A stretch of DNA of 64,000 nt. Origin: Chrysomallon squamiferum (lineage: Eukaryota; Mollusca; Gastropoda; Neomphalida; Peltospiridae). Below are positions 42,800-62,440 of this stretch, in pieces. Under the pieces are notes generated by a model. The model worked only from the letters and a program-made list of their open reading frames with translations, was not told the origin of the DNA and did not search any database. A program made the position numbers and the translations under genes. Positions within the stretch are counted from its first letter, which is position 1. Each line of letters begins with the position of its first letter. Where the stretch lies: positions 13,901,221 to 13,965,220 of the forward strand of contig CM022676.1 of the NCBI GenBank assembly GCA_012295275.1, given 5' to 3'.

Positions 42800-43078
42800 A
42801 CCAAACTTCTATCACATCTTTGACGTTCAACTCGAAGTCTACAAAGTTAACAGTTGATGAGCTGACTCCCATGAATCTGAGATGTGAAGTTGACAGTAAT
42901 CCAGCATCTCACATCAAACTCTTAAACAACTCACACATTCTACGTGAAGTGAACAACTCCAAGTCAGTGGAGTACAGCTGGAATGAAGCTGGATGTCTGG
43001 ATACAGGATTTTACACTTGTGAAGCAGGAAACAACATCAAGTCTGATGTCAATCAAAGCGTGCAGCTTATTGTTAAAT
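42800..43078 (+). CDS. Ig-domain exon 2 (module copy 2)
   Basis: A 279-bp exon, phase 1-1, acceptor CATTGCAG, donor GTAACT at 43079. It is the paralogue of 39443-39721 with only a handful of amino-acid changes (for example NLRCEV for TLRCEV, NNIKSD for NNVKSD). It has both Ig cysteines and the same sequons. The third codon positions and flanking introns are also alike, so the tandem duplication is recent. Confidence 0.85.
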
Positions 43079-43379
43079 GTAACTGTTTTTTAACACAAAT
43101 TAGAATATCAGTAATAATGGAAATAGCAACTTGCACACATACACACATTTACACATGCATACATTTATGTGCGCGCATTCTTATTACAATATGGTCATGT
43201 TTATCAACGTTAGTTAGCCTGATTGTCTTTCTGCCTACAAGGTACACTGAGGATTCCCGAGTGTATACATGTATATATAGAGACGCAGATACAAACACTC
43301 ATATGCACATTTTTTTCTTTCTTCTCATATGGTCATGTTTTTCAACATTAATTAGCCTGACTGTGTTTTTTCCTACAAG

Positions 43380-43759
43380 GTACACCCAGCCCTCCTTCCA
43401 ATGTGAGCCTGCAGAGAATCAGCTCTTCTGCCATCTCAGTGTCTTGGACAGAGGAATATAACGGTGGCTTCGTGCAAACATTCATTTTACAGTACAGAGA
43501 AAACACGTCATCACAGTGGAACAACATCGCAGATACATTTCTAGAACGTGCTCTACACACAAACCATACAACAGTGATAGCGCCTCTGAAATCAGACACG
43601 AAGTATCTTGTGAGAATGTTGGCTTACAATAAATACGGAGTTAAAGGTTTTACAGATGAGAGATATATTTTGATGACAGTCATATATGATATTTTGATTA
43701 CTGACAAAGGTCATTTTATTAATACATCATCACATAATAATTCAGATCAAAATAAGTAA
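43380..43759 (+). CDS. FN3 exon with altered 3' end (module copy 2)
   Basis: Acceptor CCTACAAG, then a complete FN3 domain: PSPPSNVSLQRISSSAISV, WTEEYNGGFVQTF, LKSDTKYLVRMLAYNKYG. Its frame is open, unlike copy 1. At the position of the copy-1 donor (GTACGTG), copy 2 reads TCATAT. The frame therefore runs on 25 or so codons into what is non-coding repeat DNA and stops at 43757-43759. The change falls at the edge of the 43676-45270 tandem duplication, so the duplication probably destroyed the donor. A truncated, secreted or membrane-less product is possible; a cryptic donor is the alternative. Confidence 0.7.
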
Positions 43760-44344
43760 TAACATTCATTAAAAATTTCAACATGGAAGCAAATTAAACA
43801 ACGCCCTCTCAGTTTCGCCGAACTGTTGTAATGCTTGTATCCGAGTTTGCAAAAATTGTAAACAATAGATGCACTGATGTAAACCTTAATTAATATTTCT
43901 AATAACAGAAGAAAATAATTATTAAAATAAATGAACAAATTGTCCATCTTATTTATTATTGATTATATACAATAATCAATAAAATATAATGTGGTTGTTG
44001 TTGTTGCTATGTGTAAAAGTTACCATCATAAGAGGAGCACTAACTAGAAGCACGAACACAAAAAGAACATTTTTCCAATGGGAAATCAAGTTATTATTTT
44101 ACAGGAAACAAACCTGATTAATCAGTGATTTACTTTTTTCTCATTATAATTATAATATTAATAAAAGTTACTCATCTACAAACATCATTTCCAAGTGTAA
44201 CTAATATAAAGCCACTCCCTCAATTTCGCCGAACTGTGGCCATCTTGTGTGTATTTTGTAAAGATCCACCATAATTGTTGCTCCGGTGTAAACCTTAATT
44301 TAAAAAAGAATAACAATAAAAAAAGAAATGAAATAATAATAATA

Positions 44345-44381
<37 letters not shown>

Positions 44382-44529
44382 TAAAATAAAATAAAATAAA
44401 ATAAAATTACATTACATTAAAACAAAATAAAGTAAAATAAGTAAAGTAAAACAAAAAAATTAAAGAAACAGAGATATTATAAACTGTTTGATTTAGCCCA
44501 CATTTTCGTTTTTCTGATAATTAGCACGC

Positions 44530-44590
<61 letters not shown>

Positions 44591-45270
44591 TTGTTGTTAT
44601 TCTAAGACAAAAGAAAAACAGCTGATTTTAGATATAGAACTTTCAAAATCTTTAAAAAGAAAAAGACTACAAACAATAATGCTATAATAAATCAATTAAT
44701 TATTGGTCAGTATTTCGCGACCAGGAAACAAAAATGTCCGGTTTTCTTCATCTAGACACCTGCATGGAAAAATAATCAAAAATAAGTAAAATACGACTTG
44801 TCTTATATGATATTTTGATTACTGATAAAGGTCACTTTATTAATACATAATCATATAATAATTCAGATCAAAATCAGTAATAACATTCATTAAAAATTTC
44901 AACATGGAAGCAAATTAATCAACGCCCTCTCAGTTTCGCCGAACTGTTGTAATGCTTTTATCCGAGTTTGCAAAAATTGTAAACAATAGATGCACTGATG
45001 TAAACCTTAATTAATATTTCTAATAACAGAAGAAAATAATTATTAAAATAAATGAACAAATTGTCCATCTTATTTATTATTGATTATATAAAATAATCAA
45101 TAAAATATAATGTGGTTGTTGTTGTTGCTATGTGTAAAAGTTACCATCATAAGAGGAGCACTAACTAGAAACACGAACACAAAAATAACATTTTTCCAAT
45201 GGGAAATCAAGTTATTATTTTACAGGAAACAAGCCCGATTAATCAGTGATTTACTTTTTTCATTATTTGA
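43676..45270. repeat. Tandem non-coding duplication, with an older third piece
   Basis: 43676-44150 and 44798-45270 are near identical (shared TTTCGCCGAACTG, GTAAACCTTAATTAATA). A more diverged partial copy lies between them at about 44170-44300 (TTTCGCCGAACTGTGG). (ATT)n and TAAAA-rich tracts fill the rest. Confidence 0.88.
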
Positions 45271-54720
<9,450 letters not shown>

Positions 54721-54954
54721 TATAATTAGTCTAATAAGAGCAAAACATTGAAGGTATTTACTATTAAATAATAGTATTTAGAGGAAGGGTGGTAGTTATA
54801 GTAACAATGATAGTGGTCGTAGTAGTTATAATTTAGTCTGTTGTAAGAATCTGATAGATCTGTCATATCTCAAGGTTTATCTGTCTGTGAGGTGTGTGTA
54901 GATCTACAGCAAACCAGTGATCACTAAAGTGTTGAAAAATCTAAAAAAAAAAAA

Positions 54955-55018
<64 letters not shown>

Positions 55019-55178
55019 GAAAGAAAAAAGTAATAGATCATGAACTGAACCACTCAAGTACAGTTAAACACAGAAAACAGTGAAAACTAGATATACAAAG
55101 ATAAACTGACGGAGAAATAGACCAAGCAGTCAGACAATGAACTAAATAAAAGAAACGTTACAAACAAAGATTACTTAC
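54721..55178. other. AT-rich, no gene recognised
   Basis: Unique sequence with (AAT)n at about 54956-55012. Downstream exons of the minus-strand Ig gene would be expected here or beyond, but none is recognised. Confidence 0.6.
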
Positions 55179-55236
55179 ACGGTTATTAGACAACACGTAG
55201 CTGAAGATAGAGACTCGATTCCACTCTTCGCCATAG
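55179..55236 (-). CDS. Small exon candidate downstream of the Ig exon
   Basis: On the minus strand a TTGTTTAG acceptor and a strong GTAAGT donor bracket 58 bp. Two frames are open. One (EEWNRVSIFSYVLSNNR) has the entry phase 2 that would join a phase-2 end of the 55.85-56.18-kb Ig exon. The other starts at an ATG (MAKSGIES) and could be a first exon. The splice sites are good but length and content are uninformative. Confidence 0.35.
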
Positions 55237-55845
55237 CTAAACAATATAAAATTTAGAAAACTGTGAAAATCTTTTAAACATCAGTGTTAAATCCACGATA
55301 TCAAAACTCAATTCAAGTTTATCTATTAATGACCAATTTTTCAGTGGCTTTTTTGCTAATTACAGGAATATGATCAATGGTTATTCCTTACAGTTAGCTG
55401 TTTCATAATTGATAAACATATTTTTACGTATTTGTGTTTTGTGTGCTGACGTAACGAGACCCTTTAACATTGGAACGTATCGTTTGGCAGTCGAAACTTG
55501 GGATTCTGTTCGAAAGTCGAGACAAAACTAAAGTATTATGGGATATGTATAAAAAAAAAAAAAAAAAAGATAAAAAAATTGTCGATTGGGAATCTAAAGA
55601 AGCCAAGTCTAGTTACAGCTCTGTTACACTGGGAGTTTCTCAATGGGATTGTCATAAAAATAACTACAACAACAATAAAAGGAAAGAAAACAAATTAGTT
55701 AACTATTCTGTAAAAATTAGTCACACTTTACACACGTTAGAAACTTTTAGTTATTTTTTTATGTTTTGTACGCAAGAACATTTGTCTGAATGTGTTAAAC
55801 ACACCGTTACATACACACGGCTATCATTATCATTATATTTATAGT

Positions 55846-56177
55846 TTACGAGCAAAACCTACAAGCGCCCATGACATGTACAACTATGACATTGCTTTTG
55901 TGTTTTCCATGTAGATCTGAACAGAACCATTTCACTTCATCTTCGCTGAAAAAGACTTTGGGTATTGTTAGTGTGAATACAGTTCCCTCGTTACATTTGA
56001 ACTTGTATTTTCTTGGCAGATATCCACTGCAGTTTGACCCGTGACCTTGGTGAACATTCATGGTCAAGGTCCCGCGCGTCCAGCCTATCCCTGCCACTCT
56101 GCGACGTGTGTAACACGTGAGTGTGAAAGATAATCCAACCTCAACTGCGTTTCCCGACTTTTTGAGGAAATGCGCGT
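55846..56177 (-). CDS. V-type Ig-domain exon
   Basis: Minus-strand exon after a CTTTTCAG acceptor (AG at 56178-56179). It reads as an Ig V-like domain: VEVGLSFTLTCYTRR (first Cys), GIGWTRG (core Trp), TVFTLTIPKVFFSEDEVKWFCSD (F strand with the second Cys), HKSNVIVVHV (G strand). Extra cysteines (SNCSG, KFKCNE) suggest a second disulfide. Phase 1 entry matches the signal-peptide exon at 56621-56678. The exact donor is unclear: the frame stays open to TAA at 55846-55848, and phase-2 GT sites near 55851-55862 are candidates. It probably forms the N-terminal ligand-binding domain of a receptor or secreted protein. No TM exon is identified. Confidence 0.7.
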
Positions 56178-56224
56178 CTGAAAAGTATGTGATAATTACA
56201 TTTACTTAAAATTCTCATCTTACA

Positions 56225-56231
56225 ATAATAA

Positions 56232-56266
<35 letters not shown>

Positions 56267-56570
56267 ATAATAATAATAAAAAAAACAAATACCGTGGTAC
56301 CTTGACTTATGAGTTTAATTCGTTCCGTGACCAAGCTCGTATCTCAGTTTGCTCGTATATCAAATCAATTTTCCCACCTGAAATTAACTGAAATACCATT
56401 TATCCGTTCCAGGTCCCCAAAACCACCCCGATTTTTTGTAACGTTTTTTTAAATAAGAAAAATGTATTTATAAATGAAAATATTGTATAAAAACAAAATA
56501 AATACCATAACATTTTCACTGTAAAAAATGAAATAAAAATATATATATATATATATATATATTTCATTCA
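56225..56570. mobile_element. MITE/pogo-mariner-like end inside an Ig-gene intron
   Basis: The segment CGTGGTACCTTGACTTATG followed by GAGTTTAATTCGTTCCGTG and ATCAAATCAATTTTCCC is the familiar terminal pattern of a pogo/mariner-type non-autonomous element. It lies in the intron between the signal and Ig exons. A poly-A tract (56232-56264) precedes it. The opposite end was not found. Confidence 0.55.
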
Positions 56571-56620
56571 TAAACATTATTTGAAACTACTATTTGTTAT
56601 TCGTGTTTAAATGAACTCAC

Positions 56621-56678
56621 TTGAAGCAGCTGTAAAGAGAATAGCACACACCAAAATGTGCCTCGCTTCCAATTCCAT
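56621..56678 (-). CDS. Signal-peptide exon of the minus-strand Ig gene
   Basis: On the minus strand ATG at 56676-56678 opens MELEARHILVCAILFTAAS and ends in phase 1 at a GTGAGT donor (GT at 56620-56619). A short N-region, a hydrophobic core and small residues before the cut are those of a eukaryotic signal peptide. Joining to the phase-1 acceptor at 56177 makes Asn at the junction and continues directly into the Ig domain. The intron is 443 bp. This pairing, with matching phase and correct order, is the best-supported gene start in the right half of the window. Confidence 0.68.
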
Positions 56679-56929
56679 GATGTAGTTATCCTCAAAAAAA
56701 AAAAAAAAAAATACCCCGTGAAACACACTTTGTATTCGAAATCTGGTAAGAATGTTCTTGTCAAGAGAGATGTTTGTGAAAAAGTTAAATTTAATGTATA
56801 CCCTGCGACAGCATTTGTTAAAATGAATCGTAAACAGATGAAAACAATTACTGTAAGTATGTCTTTTATTATATTTCGAGTTATAGCTGCTGTCACATTG
56901 TTAAATATTCCACGAGAACAAATCTGCTA

Positions 56930-57136
56930 AGAATAAATCTGGGTTACTACTACAGTTCTATTTTTATCCGCTATCGTTAAAAGGTCTAAGCGATCTATAA
57001 ATAACCGGGTCGATCACGTGCAGAGAACATTGTAAACAACAGAGAACATTTGTAGCCGATTTTACTATTTTTATTTGTTACCGATCTGCTGAAAAACAGC
57101 AGTTCGTTTCGAACGACATCTTGCATATTTAGTGTA

Positions 57137-57185
<49 letters not shown>

Positions 57186-57484
57186 GTCGTTGTTGTTTGG
57201 ACTGTTTTTTGTTGTTTCTGGACTGTTTTGAAAAAATTTAATAAACATATTTAAAATGTTAAATAACTATTTTAACTTTATTTTGTGACCGTTTTGAAAA
57301 CAGATTTTATTAAACATATTTTTAAAATGTTCTTATTATTATTATTGTTGTTGTTGTTGTTTCTGGACTGTTTTTAGAAATAATAATTTTTATTAAATAA
57401 CTTTATTTTGTTATTTATTAAACATATTTTAAAATTTTGTTAATTGATTTCCTACTTTATTTTGATTACATTTTGATTAACTGA

Positions 57485-57547
<63 letters not shown>

Positions 57548-57609
57548 AAGGAAAGAAAGATAAACATTTTCAGTAGTTAATTAAATATTATTTACGTAAT
57601 GTACGACGA

Positions 57610-57640
<31 letters not shown>

Positions 57641-57900
57641 CGATTGCATTGCTTATAAACGTACAAGTATATTCTAACATCAAAGGTTTATCGTTTCAAG
57701 CCGTTATTTCTGTGTTGAAATGAAACCTTTAATATTAAATAACGTCCACAGTTCAGAGGTTCTATAACCAATGAATCAAAACGTAAGCAATTCCCGATTG
57801 TTTTCCCACATATTTCTGTCTGTATATCTGTGTGTGATACACGTACGTGTCTGTCTGTGACGGGGCAGGTGTATATATGTTTATGTTGCATGTTAGTCCC
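56930..57900. other. AT-rich, gene-free
   Basis: (ATT)n at 57137-57185 and 57487-57546, short duplicated pieces around GTTTCTGGACTGTTTT (57208-57230 and 57358-57376), and (GT)n at 57610-57638. No gene is seen. Confidence 0.75.
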
Positions 57901-57939
57901 TGTCAGTTTGCGATGTGTGAGTATATGTGTACCTCTGAG

Positions 57940-58262
57940 CTATATATGCACGTGTATGCATATCTGCGTTCTCCTGACTCGTCTTTCACTGTTTTAACTT
58001 CAGTCTGCAAATTTGATTCTTCTCTCTTCACTTCGTTTCCGGAGCTGTTTCCAGATTTCTCCTCTATTTTTGTAATCAGAGTTCTCAGCCCTGAACACTT
58101 TTCTATTTCAGTTTCTTCCTTCTGCGTCATATCTTCTCCAGAATGCAGTGTGTTCAGTTTTGAGTTGTCGTCTACGCATTTTTTCTTTACTTTGATGACC
58201 TGTGTGTACGTGTTACAAACATCTTCTTCCGTGTCTGTTCGTGTTTCGTCTACGTGCTTACT
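57940..58262 (-). CDS. Hydrophilic tail-like exon candidate
   Basis: Minus-strand frame of more than 100 codons in a locally GC-balanced island. It is Lys/Glu-rich with a tyrosine motif TYTQVI, then KVKKKC and a long charged stretch (GEDMTQKEETEIEKC, GNEVKREESNLQTEV). It looks like a cytoplasmic tail. Its edges dissolve into ATGCATACAC-type repeats, so boundaries are vague; a GTAAGC donor-like site at 58261 argues that part may be intronic. A signal-like ORF lies just upstream (58470-58531). The opposite strand is also open but has implausible composition. Confidence 0.35.
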
Positions 58263-58469
58263 TGTAGATTTGAATGTACATTTGAATGTGTATGCATATC
58301 TGTGTGTCATGTGTTTATGTGTGAATATGTCTGCGAATTATCTGTGTATTTTTCTATGTATATATGTCTGTATATGATGTGTATGCATATGTTAATATCT
58401 TTGTGTGACGTGTGTATTTTTTTCTGTTTGTATGCGATGTGTATTTGATGTTTCTCCTTGTCGTATTTT

Positions 58470-58531
58470 AACATAGAAATATTCAACAATGCAAGAAATA
58501 ATAAAATAAACTCTGTCAGTTTGGTAGTCAT
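58470..58531 (-). CDS. Signal-peptide-like first exon candidate
   Basis: On the minus strand ATG at 58531 gives TKLTEFILLFLALLNISM, a good signal-peptide profile, followed by KYDKEKHQ and then repeat-derived residues. The frame differs from the tail-like ORF at 57940-58262, so an intron or indel is needed to join them. No clear donor is seen. Confidence 0.3.
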
Positions 58532-58719
58532 CGTGTAGAATGATGGATTACATTTATTTCATGTAACGCTATTCATATAAATAATGCAGATGCATGCGAG
58601 CTGTTTTTTGTTAATTATCTGATGAAGTTTGCTTTATGCATGTGAATGTAAATTTTTTAATATTAGTGTATTTTATTATATTATTAAACAATCCATTAAT
58701 CAACTTCAATGTTTATTTC

Positions 58720-58749
<30 letters not shown>

Positions 58750-58750
<1 letters not shown>

Positions 58751-60077
58751 CACTCTAACAAAACAACAACAACGCAAAAGTAGATTTTACTGAGTCATTG
58801 GTAATATCTATCTCATCGATCAACAGAAAACAACAGAATGCTCACATTTTACACACACTTTCGCAATTCATTAGTATTGATGGTATTACATTGAAAAGGC
58901 TAAAGTTCAAGGTTATAACAGTATAATTTCAATACCTTGTGTGCCCACCATGGGAACTGCCTGACATCTTCTTCCCATGGCAGTAATGACATTACGAGTT
59001 ACACCTTGTGGAATGGTGGCCCACTCTGTCTGTAGTAATAATGCCAACTGAGCACGATTATGTGGCTGTGGTTGATGCTGCCTCAGTCGTCTATCAAAAT
59101 CGTCCCACAAATGTTTTAAAGGGTTCAAGTCCGGAGATTTAGAGGGCCAGGGCAGCACCTGAATGTTATTGTTGTGTAGGTACGCTGTTGTGAGTCTGGC
59201 TGTATGTGGTATCGCATTGTCGTGCTGGAATACAGCGTTGCCATTATTCATAATTGGAGCGACATGTGGCTGCAAAATTTCATCTCGTTATATCTGTGCC
59301 GTTAAGTTGCCTTGGAAGTGAACCAGGTTGGTCCTGCCAGTGTATGAGATTGCTGTTCACACCATCACACTACCACCGTCCAATCTGTCCCCTTCCTGTA
59401 TGCAGTTTGCAGCAAAACGTTCACCACGACGTCTGTAAACTTGACATCTTCCATCAGCTCGACGAAGCAGAAATCGAGCATCGTCACTATACCAGACAGT
59501 TCTCCATCGTAACTGAAGCCAGATTCTGTGCACTTGACACCATTGATGTCGTAGTCAACGATGTTGTTGAGTCAAAACGACTTCTTACACAACGCCTGGC
59601 GCGAATACCTGCCTCACGTAAACGATTGCGCACTGTCTGAGCTGATATTCTACACAGACCTAGTATTGCTGAAGCAGTAGAGGTTGCCATGGTGGTTCTT
59701 TCCCGTAGATGAAGTACCCGTATGTAGCGGTCCTGAGCCCTGGTTGTTATACGTGGTCTACCTGACTGGGACGGTCACGTGTTTTTTGGTGTTGCTGGAA
59801 CCGATACCACAATCTTAAGATAGAGTTTGGGGATACACGGAACACACGGGCTACAGCTGAGAAGGATTCGCAAGCTTGTAAACGGCCGATGCCGTTGTTT
59901 CGTTGCGGTTCACTCAGTCGTGGCATTTGTTTGATGTTGGGTCAGAACAAAAATAACGAACAGAAGTATTCGAAAACCTTGCATTTATATAATCCTCGTA
60001 TTCAAGTCATATGTGTCAGTTTACAATAGTTATCTAAGAAATCAACCATTTTGCGTTTTTTTTTTGGGGGGGAGAGT
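58750..60077 (-). mobile_element. Tc1-like transposon, degenerate
   Basis: About 1.33 kb between TA/AT-rich flanks. The ends carry related terminal repeats: CACTCTAACAAAACAACAAC at the left and the complement of ACTCTCCCCCCC plus an A run and ACGCAAAATGG at the right. The left end is worn compared with the 33582 copy. One transposase-derived region fills most of the element. Confidence 0.85.
58913..59926 (-). pseudogene. Tc1-family transposase pseudogene
   Basis: Starts at ATG 59924-59926 (MPRLSEPQRNNGIGRLQACE) and would span about 338 codons, the normal Tc1 length. Visible parts are an HTH region (VARVFRVSPNSILRLW), a second HTH (RISAQTVRNRLREAGIRARR) and DDE-domain pieces (VFQHDNAIPHTARL, SPDLNPLKHLWDDFDRR). 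It is inactive: a frameshift near 59762 ends the first segment, and another break lies around 59490. The third catalytic acidic residue is Lys (NPLKHLW instead of the usual NPIEHLW). The 33.6-kb copy keeps the Glu. Confidence 0.88.
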
Positions 60078-60245
60078 ATATATATATTTTTTTTTTTATT
60101 TTTTTTGTTTCTAATATTCTTCTTATTATTTTTTCCTTTATTCTTTTCCATATATCTATCTTATTTTAAGTGGTTAATATAAAACTGCATTGTTCTTCTT
60201 ATTACTTAGTTTTATTATTGCTCTTGTTGTTGTTATTGTTTATTG

Positions 60246-60293
<48 letters not shown>

Positions 60294-60428
60294 GTTGTTG
60301 TTGTTGTTTTTGTTGTTATAATATCACATAAACTATTTAACCTTTAATTGTGAGTAGTCTATCTGTAATTTTTATTATTAAACTGAAAATTCAATTCACT
60401 TAGAAATTTTGTATCTCTCAAATCACAG

Positions 60429-60481
60429 GAACGTTTCACAACGGAGGTCTTCAATATACGAGAATGTTGCTTTTGAACCGG
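60429..60481 (+). CDS. Receptor-tail exon with YENV motif
   Basis: AATCACAG acceptor and GTAAGT donor (60482) bracket 53 bp. In the frame that joins the next exon it reads NVSQRRSSIYENVAFEPG: basic residues followed by a YENV tyrosine motif that would bind SH2 domains if phosphorylated. It enters with one base completing a codon and ends in phase 1. The short length, good splice sites and in-frame continuation into a stop-terminated exon make it likely real. Confidence 0.6.
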
Positions 60482-61064
60482 GTAAGTGCAATTTTTTTCT
60501 AAACGTTTACTCTAAGAAGGCTTACTTTACGTTCAATATCTATTAAGACTTCTGGCAAGGTAATCATGAAAGAAAGAAATAAGGTACAAAATGAAGTAAT
60601 GAAAGAACAATTAATGAAATGAGTATGAAATTGAAGGCTGGAACAATATTATTAAAAGGTAATGGCATAAAATGTTGTCATTTATATACTGAGCTAAGAA
60701 TGTCTGAAGTTATTTTGTGTTAAATGATTAGTTAATAGAATGGATTTGTATTACCTCCTCAGATAAGCAAGTATATAGTTTAACATATTTCTCTGATAAG
60801 TACAGAGTGTTTATAAATTGATATTTTGCAGTATTACAAACTATTTTATCACCACTGTGTATTAATATCTGTCTTTATACTTGTTGTAAATTACAGCCTG
60901 GTCAAGTTAATATGTCACATTTATGTTTTTTATTTTGTATATATCTTATTATTTATTATTTAGCCATCTGGTTTTGTTAGTCTCTTTTTTCTGCATTTCT
61001 GTATGACTTATTATGTTTGAGACATAAAGAAAATGTTTATACATCTCTTATTATTTATATGTAG

Positions 61065-61147
61065 GTAACAGTCTACAAGAGAGTCAGTCAACTGAACAGA
61101 ATCCGTATGACGTTTTGGATTTCAGTGATAAGAAACCAAAATATTAA
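61065..61147 (+). CDS. Terminal receptor-tail exon with NPYDVL motif
   Basis: A TATATGTAG acceptor, then NSLQESQSTEQNPYDVLDF in phase with the previous exon, ending in DKKPKY and TAA at 61145-61147; an AATAAA lies at about 61353. NPYDVL combines an NPxY (PTB/endocytosis) signal with a YxxL-type motif. These two exons look like the 3' end of a plus-strand membrane receptor gene. The Ig-Ig-FN3 exons at 39-44 kb are the nearest plus-strand extracellular exons, but 17 kb and no TM exon separate them, so linkage is unproven. Confidence 0.6.
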
Positions 61148-61963
61148 GATATCTCTTTATTAATGTATTTACTTAAAACTTTGAAACAACTTATTTTGTT
61201 TTTTTTAGTATATATATATATATATATACACATACACACATACGTTTATATATACGTACATACACACTTACACAGGTTAAAACTTTGAAAAACACATAAT
61301 TTTAGGAAACGAAATTACATAAAATGATTATTTACAATCATGAAATTTTATTAATAAAGAGAACTAATTAAAGATATAAATATTCTTCTTTTCATACAAG
61401 AACGTCGTTATACACATTTGTTTTAAATGGGGTTTTATATTTATATTATGTTTTCATCAGTACAATATAATATATAGCGTATGTTTGAATAGTATTTTAT
61501 GTTCTAAAATTACAGTGTTTTCTTTGAATGTTATGAATTAACTGATACTGTACAGTATATAGTTGCGATGAGTCTTTAAAATTCTGATTAAAGTATGCTT
61601 AGTCAAATTCTGATTAATCTATATCTACTAAAATCATGATTAAGCTGTGTCTAGTAAAATTATAATTAATCTATGTCTAGTGATATTGTAATTAGTTGTA
61701 TCCCTTTAATTGTGATTAAACTATGTATAGTAATAAAAAAATAATATGGCTTTGATGTTTTGTGCGCACACATACACTATATACAAAGGGGACATTTCAA
61801 AAACGTTTTGACTGCGATTCCATTCTTGTTTACGTTTAATTTTTTCTTCATTTTATTTTATTTATTGACATAATTATTTAGTATTTGTGTGTAGAGAGGT
61901 TATTACCCGTACCAACAATATCAATGATAGTACTACTACTACTACTAATACTAATAATACTAC

Positions 61964-61996
<33 letters not shown>

Positions 61997-62216
61997 CATT
62001 AATAATCACAATGATCATGACAATATTAATGATGGTGTTATTGCTGCTGCTGATGATGATGATGATTATAATACCAGCAATAATATAGTGATAAAATACT
62101 TTTTAAATTTATAAAATCATATGCACTGATCATTTTCTATAACCTCCACAGATTAAACCGCCATTTAATAAAGTCATTATTCACCAATGTGTTGATTCTC
62201 ACAGTGATCGAATAGT
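61148..62216. other. AT-rich 3' flank
   Basis: Probable 3' untranslated region, the minisatellite above, and degenerate trinucleotide repeats at 61925-62075. No gene is seen. Confidence 0.7.
61575..61735. repeat. Degenerate minisatellite, about 32-bp unit
   Basis: Four to five loose copies of a unit containing CTGATTAATCTATGTCTAGT. No coding frame is supported. Confidence 0.8.
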
Positions 62217-62440
62217 TTAGGACCATTCCGCGTTTATCTTTTGTGCACATCGTTTAGTTATGCGAACTACGTAGCACTGTTTTGAAAGCAATAAAACAGA
62301 AGCAATCTTTACTGGTGGCGTATTATTTAGTATGATTAAAAAATCTCTGTGGTTTGTATACTGAGTCACATCGCAAGTTAACATGAAAGACTGATTCAGT
62401 AGAGCCACAAATTGTGAGACAGACAAAAGAAGTGAAACAG
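62217..62440 (-). pseudogene. Truncated Ig exon
   Basis: A TTCCTTCGCAG acceptor precedes 62440 on the minus strand. The reading VALLNQSFMLTCDVTQYTNH has the B-strand cysteine of an Ig domain. It goes on through ILNNTPPVKIASVLLLS and YVVRITKRC to a stop at about 62217 (NAEWS). The F-strand D-x-Y/W-x-C motif is missing and further stops follow, so only about the first two thirds of a domain remain. The local style (TLTC/MLTC, TQY, LNNT) matches mollusc-type Ig receptors. It is a decayed exon, or one whose second half lies in another frame. Confidence 0.55.

Noticed and set aside
57847-58377. Plus-strand 176-codon frame
   Set aside because: Ser/Phe/Val-rich composition and GT-rich ends; the opposite strand has the more protein-like composition.
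59115-59135. tRNA T-arm-like GGTTCAAGTCC
   Set aside because: It lies inside the Tc1 transposase coding region (SPDLNP codons), and no acceptor or anticodon arm fits.
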